In this document: piece after piece, positions 20,452-30,230 of the stretch
How positions within the stretch are numbered: the first letter of the stretch is position 1
Layout: each line of letters starts with the position of its first letter
DNA from: Rhodoferax sp.
Lineage (GTDB): Bacteria; Pseudomonadota; Gammaproteobacteria; Burkholderiales; Burkholderiaceae_C
NCBI RefSeq assembly: GCF_028688795.1
Contig: NZ_JAQTXM010000021.1
Span: 26,898-90,897 of the forward strand
DNA length: 64,000 nt
Reading direction: 5' to 3'
Program-made: the position numbers and the translations under genes
Notes under the pieces: generated by a model
What the model was told of the DNA's origin: nothing
Database searches by the model: none
Seen by the model: the letters and a program-made list of their open reading frames with translations, nothing else

Positions 20452-23400
20452 ATGCCACCCATGCGTTTTGCTGCAAACGAGCAAACACTGCCACGCCTGC
20501 AACTGGTCGGTACCCTGGCGATCATCCTTCTGCTCACGCTCGCTCTGGGTGGGTATTTCTCATGGCGCAGCACGCAAGAGCACCGCGCGTCCCTGATGCG
20601 GGTGGCAGAAACCGTGCAAGCCCAGCAGTTGGCCCGACTCACCGCAGAGCTGGATTCGGCCGCCAGTTTTCTAGAATTTACCCGCCAACGCACCGAAGAC
20701 GTGTTGCGCAAAAGCCTGCGCGAGCAAGTGGACACGGCCCTGCACATGGCACAGGCCATCTACCAGCAAGAAGCACCCATTCGCGGCACCGGCGACGTCA
20801 AACGACTGATCACCGAAGCCCTGCGACCGGCCCGTTTTTATGACGGCCGAGGCTACTTCTTCATCGATGACATGCAGGGAAAGTTCATTTTGCTGCCCAT
20901 CGCACCCCAGCTTGAGGGCACAACCAACCTGGACAACCGCGACGACAACGGCCACTACATCATGCGTGGCTTGACTGAGGCAGCGCGCAAGCCCGAGGGC
21001 CAAGGTTATTCACGCTACCGCTGGTACATGCCCGACAACCCCAAGGTGATGGCCGACAAGCTGGCCTATGTGCGCTACTTTGCCCCGTATGACTGGTTGA
21101 TTGGCACCGGCGATTACACCTACAAATGGGAAGAGCGGCAAAAACAAGAGGTGATTGCCCGCCTGCGCAGCCTTAGATTTGGCGAAAGCGGTTACATCGG
21201 CTTGCTGGACCGCAGCGGCCATTCGCTGCTGTCACCGTCGGATGCCAGCCTGGAGGGCAAACGCATACAGGACATGCCGACCCTGCAAAGCGCCGCCTTA
21301 TTGCAGTTGCAGGCCAAAGCTCAGGCTGGCGGCGGCGTGGTGCATTACCAGTGGCCTGATCGCGCCAGCGGAACCGTTGTCGCAAAGACGGCGCTGGTGC
21401 GCTTGGTGGAGCCCTGGGGCTGGGTGCTGGTGGCAGCCATGCAGGACAACGAATTGCAGGCGGCGGTGCAGCGTGAGCTCTTGCAGGAAAACATCACGCC
21501 TTCGCAGCGCTGGCGCGACCTGCTGTGGCCATTGCTGCTGGCGCTGACCTTGGGCCTGGCCGCCTCTTACGTGTTTTCCCGCTGGTCGCGCCAGCTGTTT
21601 CAAAATTACCACGCCAACATGCTGGCCAACAACCAGGCGGTGGCTGACAGCGAGGCCATGTTCCGTGCCGTGTTTGACAACGCCGCCATTGGCATTGCAC
21701 AGCTAGCGCCAGACGGCAGCTTCATGCAGGTCAACCAGCAGTTTTGCGAGCTGATTGGCTACACCCGTGAGGAGCTTCTGAGCCCTGGTTTTGATTTTAA
21801 AAAAATCACCTACCCGCAAGACTTGCCAAACCAATGGCTTCACATACAACGGCTGTTCGAGCACCAGGAAGACCATTACAGCCTGGAAAAGCGCTACGTC
21901 CATAAAAACGGCCAGTTGGTTTGGGCCCATCTGGCGGCCAAACTTGTGCGTGATGCACTGGGCCAGCCACGCTACTTTATTGCTGCCGTCACCGACATCA
22001 GCCAGCGCAAAGCCGCGGACCAAGCCCAGCAGCTCGCCGCCAGCGTGTTCAGCCATGCGCGCGAGGGCATCATGATCACCGACGTGGATGGCACCATCAT
22101 CGACGTCAACGCGGCGTTTACCCGCATCACCGGCTACAGCCACAAGGAGGCCGTTGGCCAAACCCCGCACCTACTCGACTCAGGCCGACAGACCCCAACC
22201 TATTACGCGGTGATGTGGGAGAACATCAAGACACACGGCCACTGGTACGGTGAAATCTGGAACCGGCGCAAAAACGGCGAGGTGTTTGCCGAGATGCAAA
22301 CCATCAGCGCCGTGCGTGATGAGCAGGGCGAGGTCAAGCACTTTGTGGCCCTGTTCTCAGACATCACCGCCCTCAAACTGCACGAACAACAGCTTGAGCG
22401 CCTGGCCCACTTTGATGCCCTCACCGGCCTGCCCAACCGGGTGCTGCTGGCCGACCGGCTCAAGCAAGCCATGCACAACGTGCAGCGGCGTGGCGAACTG
22501 CTGGCGGTGGTGTACCTCGACCTGGACGGCTTCAAACTCATCAACGACACCCATGGTCATGGTGCCGGCGATCAGATGCTGATGGCCCTGGCCGGGCGCA
22601 TGAAACAAATCCTGCGTGAAGGCGACACGCTGGCCCGCATCGGCGGCGACGAGTTTGTGGCGGTGCTGGTGGATTTGCCCGACTCGGGCGCCTGCGCCCC
22701 GCTCTTGAGCCGCCTGCTGGCCGCCGCCCATGAGCCGCTGATGCTGGACAACAAAACCCTGCAGGTCTCAGCCAGCCTGGGGGTCACCTTTTACCCGCAG
22801 GCAGACGACATCGATGCCGACCAGCTGCAACGCCAGGCCGACCAGGCCATGTACCAGGCCAAGTTGTCGGGCAAAAACCGTTTTCATGTGTTTGACGCCG
22901 AGCAAGACCGCAGCGCGCGCGGCCACCACGAAAGCCTGGCGCAACTGCGCTACGCCTTGCAGCATGGCGAGCTGGTGCTGTACTACCAGCCCAAGGTCAA
23001 CATGCGCACCGGCCAGGTGGTGGGCGCCGAGGCCCTGATCCGCTGGCAACACCCGCAGCAGGGCCTACTGGCGCCGGCCGCGTTCCTGCCGGTGATTGAA
23101 AACCACGCGCTCGCCATCGAGGTGGGCGAGTGGGTGATGCACACCGCTTTGAGCCAGATGCAGGCCTGGCAGGCGCAGGGGCTGGCCATGCCGTTGAGCG
23201 TCAATGTGGGCGCGCGCCAGTTGCAACAACGTGATTTTGTGCCCCGCTTGCAAGGTATTTTGGCCGCGCACCCTGGCGTCGAGCCCAGCAGCCTGGAGCT
23301 TGAGGTGCTGGAAACCAGCGCGCTGGAAGACATGGCCGGGGTGTCACAAGTGATTGAGGCCTGCCGCCAGCTCGGCGTGCTGTTTGCCATGGACGACTTT

Positions 23401-23724
23401 GGCACCGGCTACTCGTCCCTGACCTACCTGAAACGCCTGCCCGTGGCCGCCCTCAAGATCGACCAGAGCTTTGTGCGCGACATGCTTGACGACGCCGATG
23501 ACCTGGCCATTTTGCAAGGCGTGATTGGCCTGGCACGGGCCTTCAAGCGCGAGGTGATTGCCGAAGGTGTCGAAACCGTGGCGCACGGCACGGCCTTGCT
23601 GCAGCTGGGCTGCGAACTGGCGCAAGGCTACGGCATTGCCCGCCCGATGCCCGCCGCAGACTTGCCTGCGTGGGTGCAGCACTGGCGGCCGGATGCGGCG
23701 TGGACCGCGTTGCCCGCACCATGA
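20452..23724 (+). CDS. Cache-PAS-PAS-GGDEF-EAL sensor (bifunctional c-di-GMP enzyme)
   Basis: The 1090-residue membrane protein has a first helix at about 18-38 and a periplasmic double Cache region (about 45-340; GRGYFFIDDMQGKFILLPI, YDWLIGTGDYTYKWEERQK, then FGESGYIGLLDRSG). A second helix lies near 365-385, then two PAS domains (about 400-525 and 525-650). The GGDEF domain has intact GGDEF and the inhibitory motif REGD; the EAL domain has GAEALIRWQHP, DDFGTGYSSL and IAEGVE. Both enzymatic activities are possible. ATG 20452 was chosen for AGGA eight bases before it. Its stop overlaps the next gene (ATGA), coupling it to an anion permease. Confidence 0.95.
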   Translation: MPPMRFAANEQTLPRLQLVGTLAIILLLTLALGGYFSWRSTQEHRASLMRVAETVQAQQLARLTAELDSAASFLEFTRQRTEDVLRKSLREQVDTALHMAQAIYQQEAPIRGTGDVKRLITEALRPARFYDGRGYFFIDDMQGKFILLPIAPQLEGTTNLDNRDDNGHYIMRGLTEAARKPEGQGYSRYRWYMPDNPKVMADKLAYVRYFAPYDWLIGTGDYTYKWEERQKQEVIARLRSLRFGESGYIGLLDRSGHSLLSPSDASLEGKRIQDMPTLQSAALLQLQAKAQAGGGVVHYQWPDRASGTVVAKTALVRLVEPWGWVLVAAMQDNELQAAVQRELLQENITPSQRWRDLLWPLLLALTLGLAASYVFSRWSRQLFQNYHANMLANNQAVADSEAMFRAVFDNAAIGIAQLAPDGSFMQVNQQFCELIGYTREELLSPGFDFKKITYPQDLPNQWLHIQRLFEHQEDHYSLEKRYVHKNGQLVWAHLAAKLVRDALGQPRYFIAAVTDISQRKAADQAQQLAASVFSHAREGIMITDVDGTIIDVNAAFTRITGYSHKEAVGQTPHLLDSGRQTPTYYAVMWENIKTHGHWYGEIWNRRKNGEVFAEMQTISAVRDEQGEVKHFVALFSDITALKLHEQQLERLAHFDALTGLPNRVLLADRLKQAMHNVQRRGELLAVVYLDLDGFKLINDTHGHGAGDQMLMALAGRMKQILREGDTLARIGGDEFVAVLVDLPDSGACAPLLSRLLAAAHEPLMLDNKTLQVSASLGVTFYPQADDIDADQLQRQADQAMYQAKLSGKNRFHVFDAEQDRSARGHHESLAQLRYALQHGELVLYYQPKVNMRTGQVVGAEALIRWQHPQQGLLAPAAFLPVIENHALAIEVGEWVMHTALSQMQAWQAQGLAMPLSVNVGARQLQQRDFVPRLQGILAAHPGVEPSSLELEVLETSALEDMAGVSQVIEACRQLGVLFAMDDFGTGYSSLTYLKRLPVAALKIDQSFVRDMLDDADDLAILQGVIGLARAFKREVIAEGVETVAHGTALLQLGCELAQGYGIARPMPAADLPAWVQHWRPDAAWTALPAP

Positions 23725-24968
23725 CCAGCCATGACCTGACCGACTGGAGCATCGTCGCCATCTTCGTCCTGGTCTATCTGGGCATGATTCTGGGCGGCCT
23801 GCCGCGCCTGAAGCTCGACCGCTCGGGCGTCGCCCTGTTGGGGGCCATTGGCGTCATGGGCCTGGGCGCCATGAGCACCGAGCAAGCCGCGCGTGCGGTG
23901 GATTGGCCCACCGTGCTGCTGCTGTTTTCCTTCATGGTGGTGTCGGCGCAAATGCGTCTGGGCGGTTTTTACACCTTTGTCACGCGACAAGTGGCAGCGC
24001 TGCCGCTGGGGCGCAACGCCTTGCTGGGCGCGATCATTGCCACGGCTGGCGCTCTGTCAGCGGTTTTTTCTAACGACATCATCTGCCTGGCCATGACCCC
24101 GGTGGTGGCGCAACTGTGCCTGCAGCGTCGCCTGAACCCGGTGCCATTTCTGCTCGGGCTGGCCTGCGCCGCCAACATTGGCTCGGCCGCCACACTGATT
24201 GGCAACCCGCAAAACATGCTGATTGGCTCGGTGCTGCAGCTGCCGTTTGGTGGCTACATGCGCCAGGCGCTGCCGCCCGTCGCACTCAGTCTGCTGGTGC
24301 TATGGGCCTGGCTGGCATGGGGCCCGGGTGCACGCGCGCAAGCCCGGGCCGACCAGCCGGCTGACTCAGGCAACCACTTGCCACCAAGCGATGACCGGCC
24401 TTTTGACGCCTGGCAAACCACCAAGGGCCTGGTGGTAGCGGCAACGCTGATGGCGGTGTTTATGTTCACCGACTGGCCGCGCGAGGTGGCTGCGCTGGTA
24501 GGCGCCGGCGTGCTGCTGCTGAGCCGGCGCTTGCATTCGTCGCACGTCATGGGTTTTGTGGACTGGCCCTTGCTTGTGCTTTTCATGGGCTTGTTTGTGG
24601 TCAACCACGCGTTCGGGTCCACCGGGCTGGCAGCGCAAGCGGTGGCACTGTTGGCGGCGCAGGGGGTGCATTTGGCCGACCCCGGGCCGCTGTTTGTGGC
24701 CGGCGTGGGCTTGTCCAATTTGGTGTCGAATGTGCCCGCCGTGATGCTGCTGTTGCCGCACCTCAAGGGTTTTGAGGCCGGCCTGACGCTGGCACTGGTC
24801 AGCACCCTGGCCGGCAACTTGCTATTGGTCGGCTCGATTGCCAATTTGATCGTGGTCGACCTGGCGCAAAAAAGTGGCGTGATGATCGACTGGCGCCTGC
24901 ACGCCCGGGTGGGTGTGCCTGTGACACTGCTCTCGTTGGCACTGGTATGGGTCTGGTTGAATTTATGA
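23721..24968 (+). CDS. SLC13/ArsB-type (ion transporter superfamily) permease
   Basis: A 415-residue integral membrane protein with about 11 hydrophobic helices. It carries the paired Asn-Pro/Ser-Asn motifs of this superfamily: FSNDIICLAMTPVVAQL near residue 117 and LSNLVSNVPAVMLLLPHL near residue 335. CAANIGSAATLIGNPQN is the hallmark of SLC13/ArsB/NhaD-like proteins. Substrate could be dicarboxylate, arsenite, sulfate or Na+. The start overlaps the stop of the GGDEF-EAL gene by four bases, so c-di-GMP sensing and this transporter may be functionally linked. The stop codon lies in repeat copy D. Confidence 0.88.
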   Translation: MTSHDLTDWSIVAIFVLVYLGMILGGLPRLKLDRSGVALLGAIGVMGLGAMSTEQAARAVDWPTVLLLFSFMVVSAQMRLGGFYTFVTRQVAALPLGRNALLGAIIATAGALSAVFSNDIICLAMTPVVAQLCLQRRLNPVPFLLGLACAANIGSAATLIGNPQNMLIGSVLQLPFGGYMRQALPPVALSLLVLWAWLAWGPGARAQARADQPADSGNHLPPSDDRPFDAWQTTKGLVVAATLMAVFMFTDWPREVAALVGAGVLLLSRRLHSSHVMGFVDWPLLVLFMGLFVVNHAFGSTGLAAQAVALLAAQGVHLADPGPLFVAGVGLSNLVSNVPAVMLLLPHLKGFEAGLTLALVSTLAGNLLLVGSIANLIVVDLAQKSGVMIDWRLHARVGVPVTLLSLALVWVWLNL

Positions 24969-25026
24969 CAAATCAGCCTGCAGCCCTTACAAAACAAGCG
25001 TAAGCAGCTATTTATTTAATAGCTAA
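24959..25026 (+). repeat. Interspersed AT-rich repeat, copy D (fills a convergent gap, supplies both stop codons)
   Basis: Begins GAATTTATGACAAATCAGCC, continues TGCAGCCCTTAC, then AAGCGTAAGCAGCTATT and TTAATAGCTAA. The permease TGA (24966-24968) and the opposite gene's TAG (25023-25025) both lie within it. Confidence 0.7.
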
Positions 25027-25415
25027 TGCGTGGCGCCTTGAGCACTGCCTGCGGTGCGCCCCAAGCGCTTGCCGTGTGGCAACTCATGCAGCCGGGTGTA
25101 CATGTCGCGGCAATAGCCGTCAATCTTCAGGCACTTGTTGATCTCGTCCACCGGCAGCGGGCCCGACACCACTACGATGTCATTGGCGCTGGCCAGGGCG
25201 CCACTGGCCCGCAGGCGCCGCCGTGTGTTGTTGGCCCAGCAGTGGATGCGCACGGGGCTGCCGTGCTCACGCAGCGCGCCGGTGCTGACCTCAAAGGCAA
25301 TCGCCACGGTGTCGGTTTTCAGCCGCAGGCGATGCTCCCCGGTGACCTTACTGGCCGGGGTGCTGAGGTCATAAAGGTGATAGTTGCCTTCTTTGAGTTG
25401 GTATTGCAGTGTCAT
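25023..25415 (-). CDS. Conserved-looking small protein, function unknown
   Basis: A 130-residue soluble protein starting MTLQYQLKEGNYHLYDLST, with AAGGAT upstream of the ATG. The sequence is mixed beta and charged (GEHRLRLKTDTVAIAFEVST, VRIHCWANNTRRRLR), with no signal peptide or membrane helix and two cysteines near the C-terminus (NKCLKIDGYCRDMY). I do not recognise a family. The gene converges on the permease gene, and its stop codon is inside repeat D, so the original C-terminus may have been altered by that insertion. Codon style matches its neighbours. Confidence 0.7.
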   Translation of the reverse strand: MTLQYQLKEGNYHLYDLSTPASKVTGEHRLRLKTDTVAIAFEVSTGALREHGSPVRIHCWANNTRRRLRASGALASANDIVVVSGPLPVDEINKCLKIDGYCRDMYTRLHELPHGKRLGRTAGSAQGATH

Positions 25416-25631
25416 GTGGGCATCCTTTGATGGTCCGATTTTGCAAGACAGCAACAGTCGTAAAAGACCGAAAAGCCTGCAAATACCTGTTTTCCAGATC
25501 AATTCAAGGGTAAACCCTGATCAAGTTTTTGAACAATGCTCAAACACGGGCTGGCGCACACACTGCCCTGCATTCCAGACACCATGAGCGATAGCCATTA
25601 GCTTTGTTTTCTATTTTGGACGCTATTGCCC

Positions 25632-27953
25632 CTACTTAAAAACCATTGGGAACAACAGTGTCACGGTTGTTCCCCGCCCAAGCACGCTTTCAACCGCCAC
25701 ACTGCCTTGATGCAACGCCAGGATTTCATTGACGATGCTCATGCCCAAGCCTGTGCCCGAGACCTTGCCTGAGGTGTCGGCACGGTAAAACCGCTCACCT
25801 ACGCGGCAGACTTGCCCGGATGTCATGCCAATGCCCTGGTCAGAAATTTGAATCGCCACCATGGCGGCTCGCGGTTCAATAAGGATGCTCACCTGACCCT
25901 GCAAGCTGGAGTACTTATAAGCGTTTGACAGCACATTCAAGACCGCCTGCATGGCTTTCTTACGGTCAGCAGCAATGAACAACGGTGACTCCGGTGCAGC
26001 CAGGGCGGGCGCTGTTCGCCCTGCCGGCCATTTGAAACTGCCCACCACATCCGCCACCAGGCGTTGCACGGGCGTAGTCTCAATGACGAAATCTTTGCCC
26101 TGACGCGCCTCAATTCGAGCCAGGTCCAACAGCTCATTCAAAATGGACGACATCAATTCGGACTGACTGAAGATGATGTTCAAAAACTCCATCCTCTCAG
26201 CCGCATTGACCTTCTGCTTCAGTAGCACCTCGGCAAAACCATAAATACTGGCCATGGGGGTGCGCAGCTCATGCGCTGCCGTGCTCAGAAATTCGGATTT
26301 CAGGCGGTCCACCTCGATCTCGTGGGTGATATCCCGCAAATACAGGATTTGCGAAACACCCTCTGCTGCTGATTCACGCAGCCCCAATTCAAGTACCCGT
26401 TTGCTGGCATCCGCCAGTTCAATTACTTGGCGCTGTGCATGGTTTGGCCGGCTTGACGCGGTCTCGCCAACCAATGCTGGTGCAGCAACCCCCACCAGGA
26501 GGTTGGCACGCAGCGCGGCCAGGCCAGGAAATCTGGCTTGAGGCAAGCAAAGCAGCGCCAGCTTGTTTGAAAAATTGGCCTCGTCAACACCCATCACTTC
26601 ATGCATAGGCAGCCCCGTCAAATCAGTGAAGGCCGGGCTGACATATTTAACGCGTTTGGCGCTATCAAAGGTCACGAAACCATCGGGGCTCAGGTCAAAA
26701 ATAGCGTTGAGCTGCTCAACGTGCTCACGCAAATGCAGCTCGCGTTGGCTCAACGCCTGGGCCGTCGCCTTGAGTTCGGTGATGTCAAGACGGTTGCCCA
26801 CAATGAACCCACTGGGTGTGCGGTACTCCACCACCAACAGCCAACGGCCATCGGCCAATTGCTGCTCTATCAGCTCGCCATTGGCAGATTGGTGTTTTGC
26901 CACGCGCTGCCTGACCCAAGCGTCCACATCCGGCATGGCATCTTTGTACTGACCGCGTTCAGCACCCTGACGAACAATCTCCTCAAACGTGGCACCCGGC
27001 ACAATCAGATCGCAGCTGGTTTCGTAAAAATTCAGAAAGGCATCGTTGCACAGGTAAAGCCTGTCTTGCGCGTCAAAAATGGAGAACCCCTGGTCAATGC
27101 TGTTGACCGCCTCATGCAGCAAGTTGCTGGACCGCTCAGCCGCCAGCTCGGCCGCTTTGCGTTCACTGATGTCCACAAAACTGCCCACCATGCGCAACGC
27201 AGCGCCCTGAGCATCGCGCTCCACCACATCGCCCCGGTCCAGCACCCACACCACCTGGCCATCCTTCAAGCGCATGCGGTGCTCGCTTTGGTAACGTGGC
27301 TTGCCCGCCAGGCATGCCTGCAATTTTTCCATCACCTGGGGCTTGTCATCGGGATGCAGCAGCGCCGCAAAGACAGGCAGCGGGTGTTGCAGGTAAGCGT
27401 CATCCAGCCCGGCAATCTGGCACCAGCGCCGGTTGTGGGTGACGATGCCAGTGGCAATGTCCCAATCCCAAACCCCTTCACCAGTGGCATCAAGCACATA
27501 GCGCAGGCGTCGCTCGCTTTCTTCAAGCTTTTGCTGTGTTCGCTTGAGCTCCGAGACATCGTTGGCAATCACCAAAATCTGCTTTTTGCCCTCAGGCGTG
27601 GTCAGCGGGATTTTGATTGACTGGTAGTACTGGGTCTCGCCGGTGGCAGCATTGGTGGACGCTTCCATCACCACCTGGGTCTTGCCGCCCGCCATGACAT
27701 CGCGCACGTTTTGCAGGTAAAAGGCCACCTGTTCGGCGTTCGGGTTAAAGGCCCCGTCGTCCTTGCCCACCAGCCCATCTGGGGTGGTGCCGTACAAGCC
27801 AGCCAGGGCCCGGTTGCCCAGCAGAAACTTGCCGTCCCAATCTTTCATCAGGATGATGTTGGGATTCTCATCAATCACCATGCGCAGCAGCGCATTGGCC
27901 TCCATCAATCCGCCATCGGGATGATCGGCACGGCGGCGGGCAGGGTTTGTCAT
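25632..27953 (-). CDS. Cytoplasmic four-PAS sensor histidine kinase (signalling array gene 13)
   Basis: A 773-residue kinase without membrane helices. Four PAS-like regions: about residues 15-130 (ENPNIILMKDWDGKFLLGN), 140-260, 270-390 (SIDQGFSIFDAQDRLYLCND) and 400-535 (FDLSPDGFVTFDSAKRVKYV). Then comes a HisKA domain with phospho-acceptor in AAHELRTPMASIYGF (about 560) and a HATPase domain with NVLSNAYKYS, DQGIGM and GTGLGMSIVNEI. The last PAS-HisKA-HATPase part is paralogous to the kinases at 35220 and 37068. It is the last gene of the array but is set apart by 90 bp holding repeat E, so it may have its own promoter. A GTG 12 bp upstream is an alternative start. Confidence 0.92.
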   Translation of the reverse strand: MTNPARRRADHPDGGLMEANALLRMVIDENPNIILMKDWDGKFLLGNRALAGLYGTTPDGLVGKDDGAFNPNAEQVAFYLQNVRDVMAGGKTQVVMEASTNAATGETQYYQSIKIPLTTPEGKKQILVIANDVSELKRTQQKLEESERRLRYVLDATGEGVWDWDIATGIVTHNRRWCQIAGLDDAYLQHPLPVFAALLHPDDKPQVMEKLQACLAGKPRYQSEHRMRLKDGQVVWVLDRGDVVERDAQGAALRMVGSFVDISERKAAELAAERSSNLLHEAVNSIDQGFSIFDAQDRLYLCNDAFLNFYETSCDLIVPGATFEEIVRQGAERGQYKDAMPDVDAWVRQRVAKHQSANGELIEQQLADGRWLLVVEYRTPSGFIVGNRLDITELKATAQALSQRELHLREHVEQLNAIFDLSPDGFVTFDSAKRVKYVSPAFTDLTGLPMHEVMGVDEANFSNKLALLCLPQARFPGLAALRANLLVGVAAPALVGETASSRPNHAQRQVIELADASKRVLELGLRESAAEGVSQILYLRDITHEIEVDRLKSEFLSTAAHELRTPMASIYGFAEVLLKQKVNAAERMEFLNIIFSQSELMSSILNELLDLARIEARQGKDFVIETTPVQRLVADVVGSFKWPAGRTAPALAAPESPLFIAADRKKAMQAVLNVLSNAYKYSSLQGQVSILIEPRAAMVAIQISDQGIGMTSGQVCRVGERFYRADTSGKVSGTGLGMSIVNEILALHQGSVAVESVLGRGTTVTLLFPMVFK

Positions 27954-27965
27954 GGGTTCAATCAC

Positions 27966-28032
27966 TGTAAAAATAGTAGCTTCTTGCGCTTATGTATCAA
28001 GCGCTTGAGGCATAAAGAGCATAAATAATTTA
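27966..28032 (-). repeat. Interspersed AT-rich repeat, copy E (minus orientation)
   Basis: Read on the minus strand: TATTTATGCTCTTTATGCC, then CAAGCGCTTGATACATAAGCG and CAAGAAGCTACTATTTT. It occupies almost the whole gap between array genes 12 and 13 and ends at the alternative GTG start. Confidence 0.65.
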
Positions 28033-28043
28033 ACACCTAAACA

Positions 28044-30230
28044 TCACTTCAGCCAGCACCCCAATGCGGCTTCAAGCTTGCCAATGTCCAGCGGTTTGGC
28101 CAGGAAATCATCCATGCCCACGGCGAAACAATTTTGGCGATCTTCTTCATAAGCATTGGCGGTCAGCGCAATGATGGGCAAACGCGCCTTGCCCTGCGCG
28201 GCTTCCCATTGGCGAATTTGCGCGACCGCAGTCAGGCCATCCATGACCGGCATTTGCACATCCATCAGCGCCACGTCGGGCGCGCCGCCCTGGATGATGA
28301 AGTCCAGCGCTTGCTGGCCGTTCTCCACCATATTGAGTGTCAAGTCAAAATGCGCCAAATTTCGCAACACAGCATTGATCACCAGGCGATTCACCGCATT
28401 GTCCTCAGCCACCAAAATTTTGGCGCTCCTTTTTCGCGCTGGCAACATCGGCTCGGGGTCAGCCCCCGTTGTCGCACAGGGTGCAAGTTCCATCGGCTGC
28501 GGCAAGGTGGCGGCCACGGCGAGCCGAATGCGAAACCAAAAGCGTGCGCCCTGGCCTGCCTCGCTTTCAATGCCCGCTTCGCCCCCCATCAACTCAGCCA
28601 AGCGGCTCACAATCGACAACCCCAACCCGGTGCCACCAAAATTGCGGGTGATGGAGTTGTCTGCCTGGCGAAACGACTGAAACAACATGCCCTGTTGCTC
28701 GGTTGTCAAACCAATGCCCGAGTCTGTCACGGAAAACACCAGTTCGGCAAAGCCATCCTGCCGCGCTAGCTCGGTCGCTAGTACCCGCACGCCACCTTGC
28801 GCCGTGAATTTGATGGCATTTCCCACCAGGTTAGAGACCATCTGCCTCAACCTTGAGGGGTCGCCCAAATAGCGAACGCCAGCAGGCCCTTGCCACTTTG
28901 CTTCCAACTGCAATCCTTTGGCATGTGCGACCTCGGCAAACAAGGTATTGATGTCATCGACCACGGATGCGGGCGCAAAGGCCATGGTCTCCAACGCGAG
29001 CTTGCCCGCCTCCACCGTGGAGAAGTCCAGAATGTCGTTCAGCAGCATCAGCAGCCCGCGCCCGGAGTCAAGAATGGTTTGTGCGTACTGCATGCGGTCA
29101 GACTCGGGCACCTGCGGCTTCACCAGCAATTGCGCCATGCCCAAAATACCGTTCATCGGGGTGCGAAGCTCATGGTTCATGGTGGCCAGAAACTGGCTTT
29201 TGGCAAGCGACGCGGCTTCAGCGGTCTGTTTGGCCTGTTGCAGGTCAGACACATCAAACACAATGGTGTAAAAGCCCTGCACTTCGCCCGCCACCAGTTG
29301 AGGCACATATTGCGTTAAGGTTTGACGCTGGCACTTGCCGTAGGGGTCTGGGATGGTGCGCTCGAAATGTTGCGCCTGCCCTGTAAGCACACGCTCAATG
29401 TAAGGCAGATTGCGCTGATACAGGTCTTCACCAACCACCTCGCGAAAGTGCTTGCCAGGCATGGTGGCAGGGTCAACCGCAAACCACTGCGCATAGGCCA
29501 TGTTGCCAAAGCGGTTGATCAAATGCTTGTCCCACGAGCCGATGATGGCCGGCACATGGTCAATGATGGTTTGAAGCACTTGCTCTTGTTCGCGCAGGCG
29601 TTCATCGGCCAGCAAGCGGTGTTGGGCTTCGCGCTGCGCTTGGGACAACAATTTTTGTCCACGGTACTGGGTGAAGTAAACAGCGCCTGCCGCCATGACA
29701 AACGAGATCGTGGAAACGATCCATTGCGTCACACCCACGGTGTAATTTGGCGCGGGCAACACACCCGAATTCTCAGCCAGGATCAAGCCCAGAATCGCCA
29801 GCGAACTCGCCACGGTGGCCATCACAATGCCACGCACCTGATACAAACTGCCGACCAGAATCACCCAGAATATAAAGAACGACGCCGTTGGCGTGCGGAT
29901 AGTTCCCAGGCTGATGCTGGCCAAAATGATCACGACAAAAAGGAGCGCGCCCAGGGTCGCAGAGACCAGCGCCAGTTTGCCTGCATGTACCATGCGCCTC
30001 GCCAGCAACAGCGCCACAAACCACACCACCGTCACCAACCGCGCGCCGGCGGGTGTGTTGTTTCCCACCAAACCACCGGCAATCACGACCAAGGTCGTCG
30101 ACAGACACAAAAGAATGAGCCCGTTAAGCAAGCTGGCACGTTGAGTTTTGGCTTCATCGCCCTCAAAAACAGGCGGCGCCAGCCAGCGCGTGGCTGCACT
30201 CATGAGGTTTGTATCTGCGGGATTTTTCAT
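28044..30230 (-). CDS. Membrane hybrid histidine kinase with receiver domain (array gene 12)
   Basis: The 728-residue protein has about six N-terminal membrane helices (residues 30-195), a PAS-like region (about 210-330; QTIIDHVPAIIGSWDKHLINRFG), a HisKA domain with MNHELRTPMNGILGMAQ, a HATPase domain ([33 protein letters not shown]) and a C-terminal receiver with phospho-Asp in DVALMDVQMPVMDGL. The ATG overlaps the stop of the HD-GYP gene by one base (TGATG). No Hpt is attached; the Hpt of array gene 10 could serve it. The membrane sensor is not a family I can name. Confidence 0.92.
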   Translation of the reverse strand: MKNPADTNLMSAATRWLAPPVFEGDEAKTQRASLLNGLILLCLSTTLVVIAGGLVGNNTPAGARLVTVVWFVALLLARRMVHAGKLALVSATLGALLFVVIILASISLGTIRTPTASFFIFWVILVGSLYQVRGIVMATVASSLAILGLILAENSGVLPAPNYTVGVTQWIVSTISFVMAAGAVYFTQYRGQKLLSQAQREAQHRLLADERLREQEQVLQTIIDHVPAIIGSWDKHLINRFGNMAYAQWFAVDPATMPGKHFREVVGEDLYQRNLPYIERVLTGQAQHFERTIPDPYGKCQRQTLTQYVPQLVAGEVQGFYTIVFDVSDLQQAKQTAEAASLAKSQFLATMNHELRTPMNGILGMAQLLVKPQVPESDRMQYAQTILDSGRGLLMLLNDILDFSTVEAGKLALETMAFAPASVVDDINTLFAEVAHAKGLQLEAKWQGPAGVRYLGDPSRLRQMVSNLVGNAIKFTAQGGVRVLATELARQDGFAELVFSVTDSGIGLTTEQQGMLFQSFRQADNSITRNFGGTGLGLSIVSRLAELMGGEAGIESEAGQGARFWFRIRLAVAATLPQPMELAPCATTGADPEPMLPARKRSAKILVAEDNAVNRLVINAVLRNLAHFDLTLNMVENGQQALDFIIQGGAPDVALMDVQMPVMDGLTAVAQIRQWEAAQGKARLPIIALTANAYEEDRQNCFAVGMDDFLAKPLDIGKLEAALGCWLK

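Noticed and set aside
25585..25630. Possible further copy of the interspersed repeat
   Set aside because: Only GCCATTAGCTTT and TATTTTGG fragments match; the two hallmark blocks are absent.
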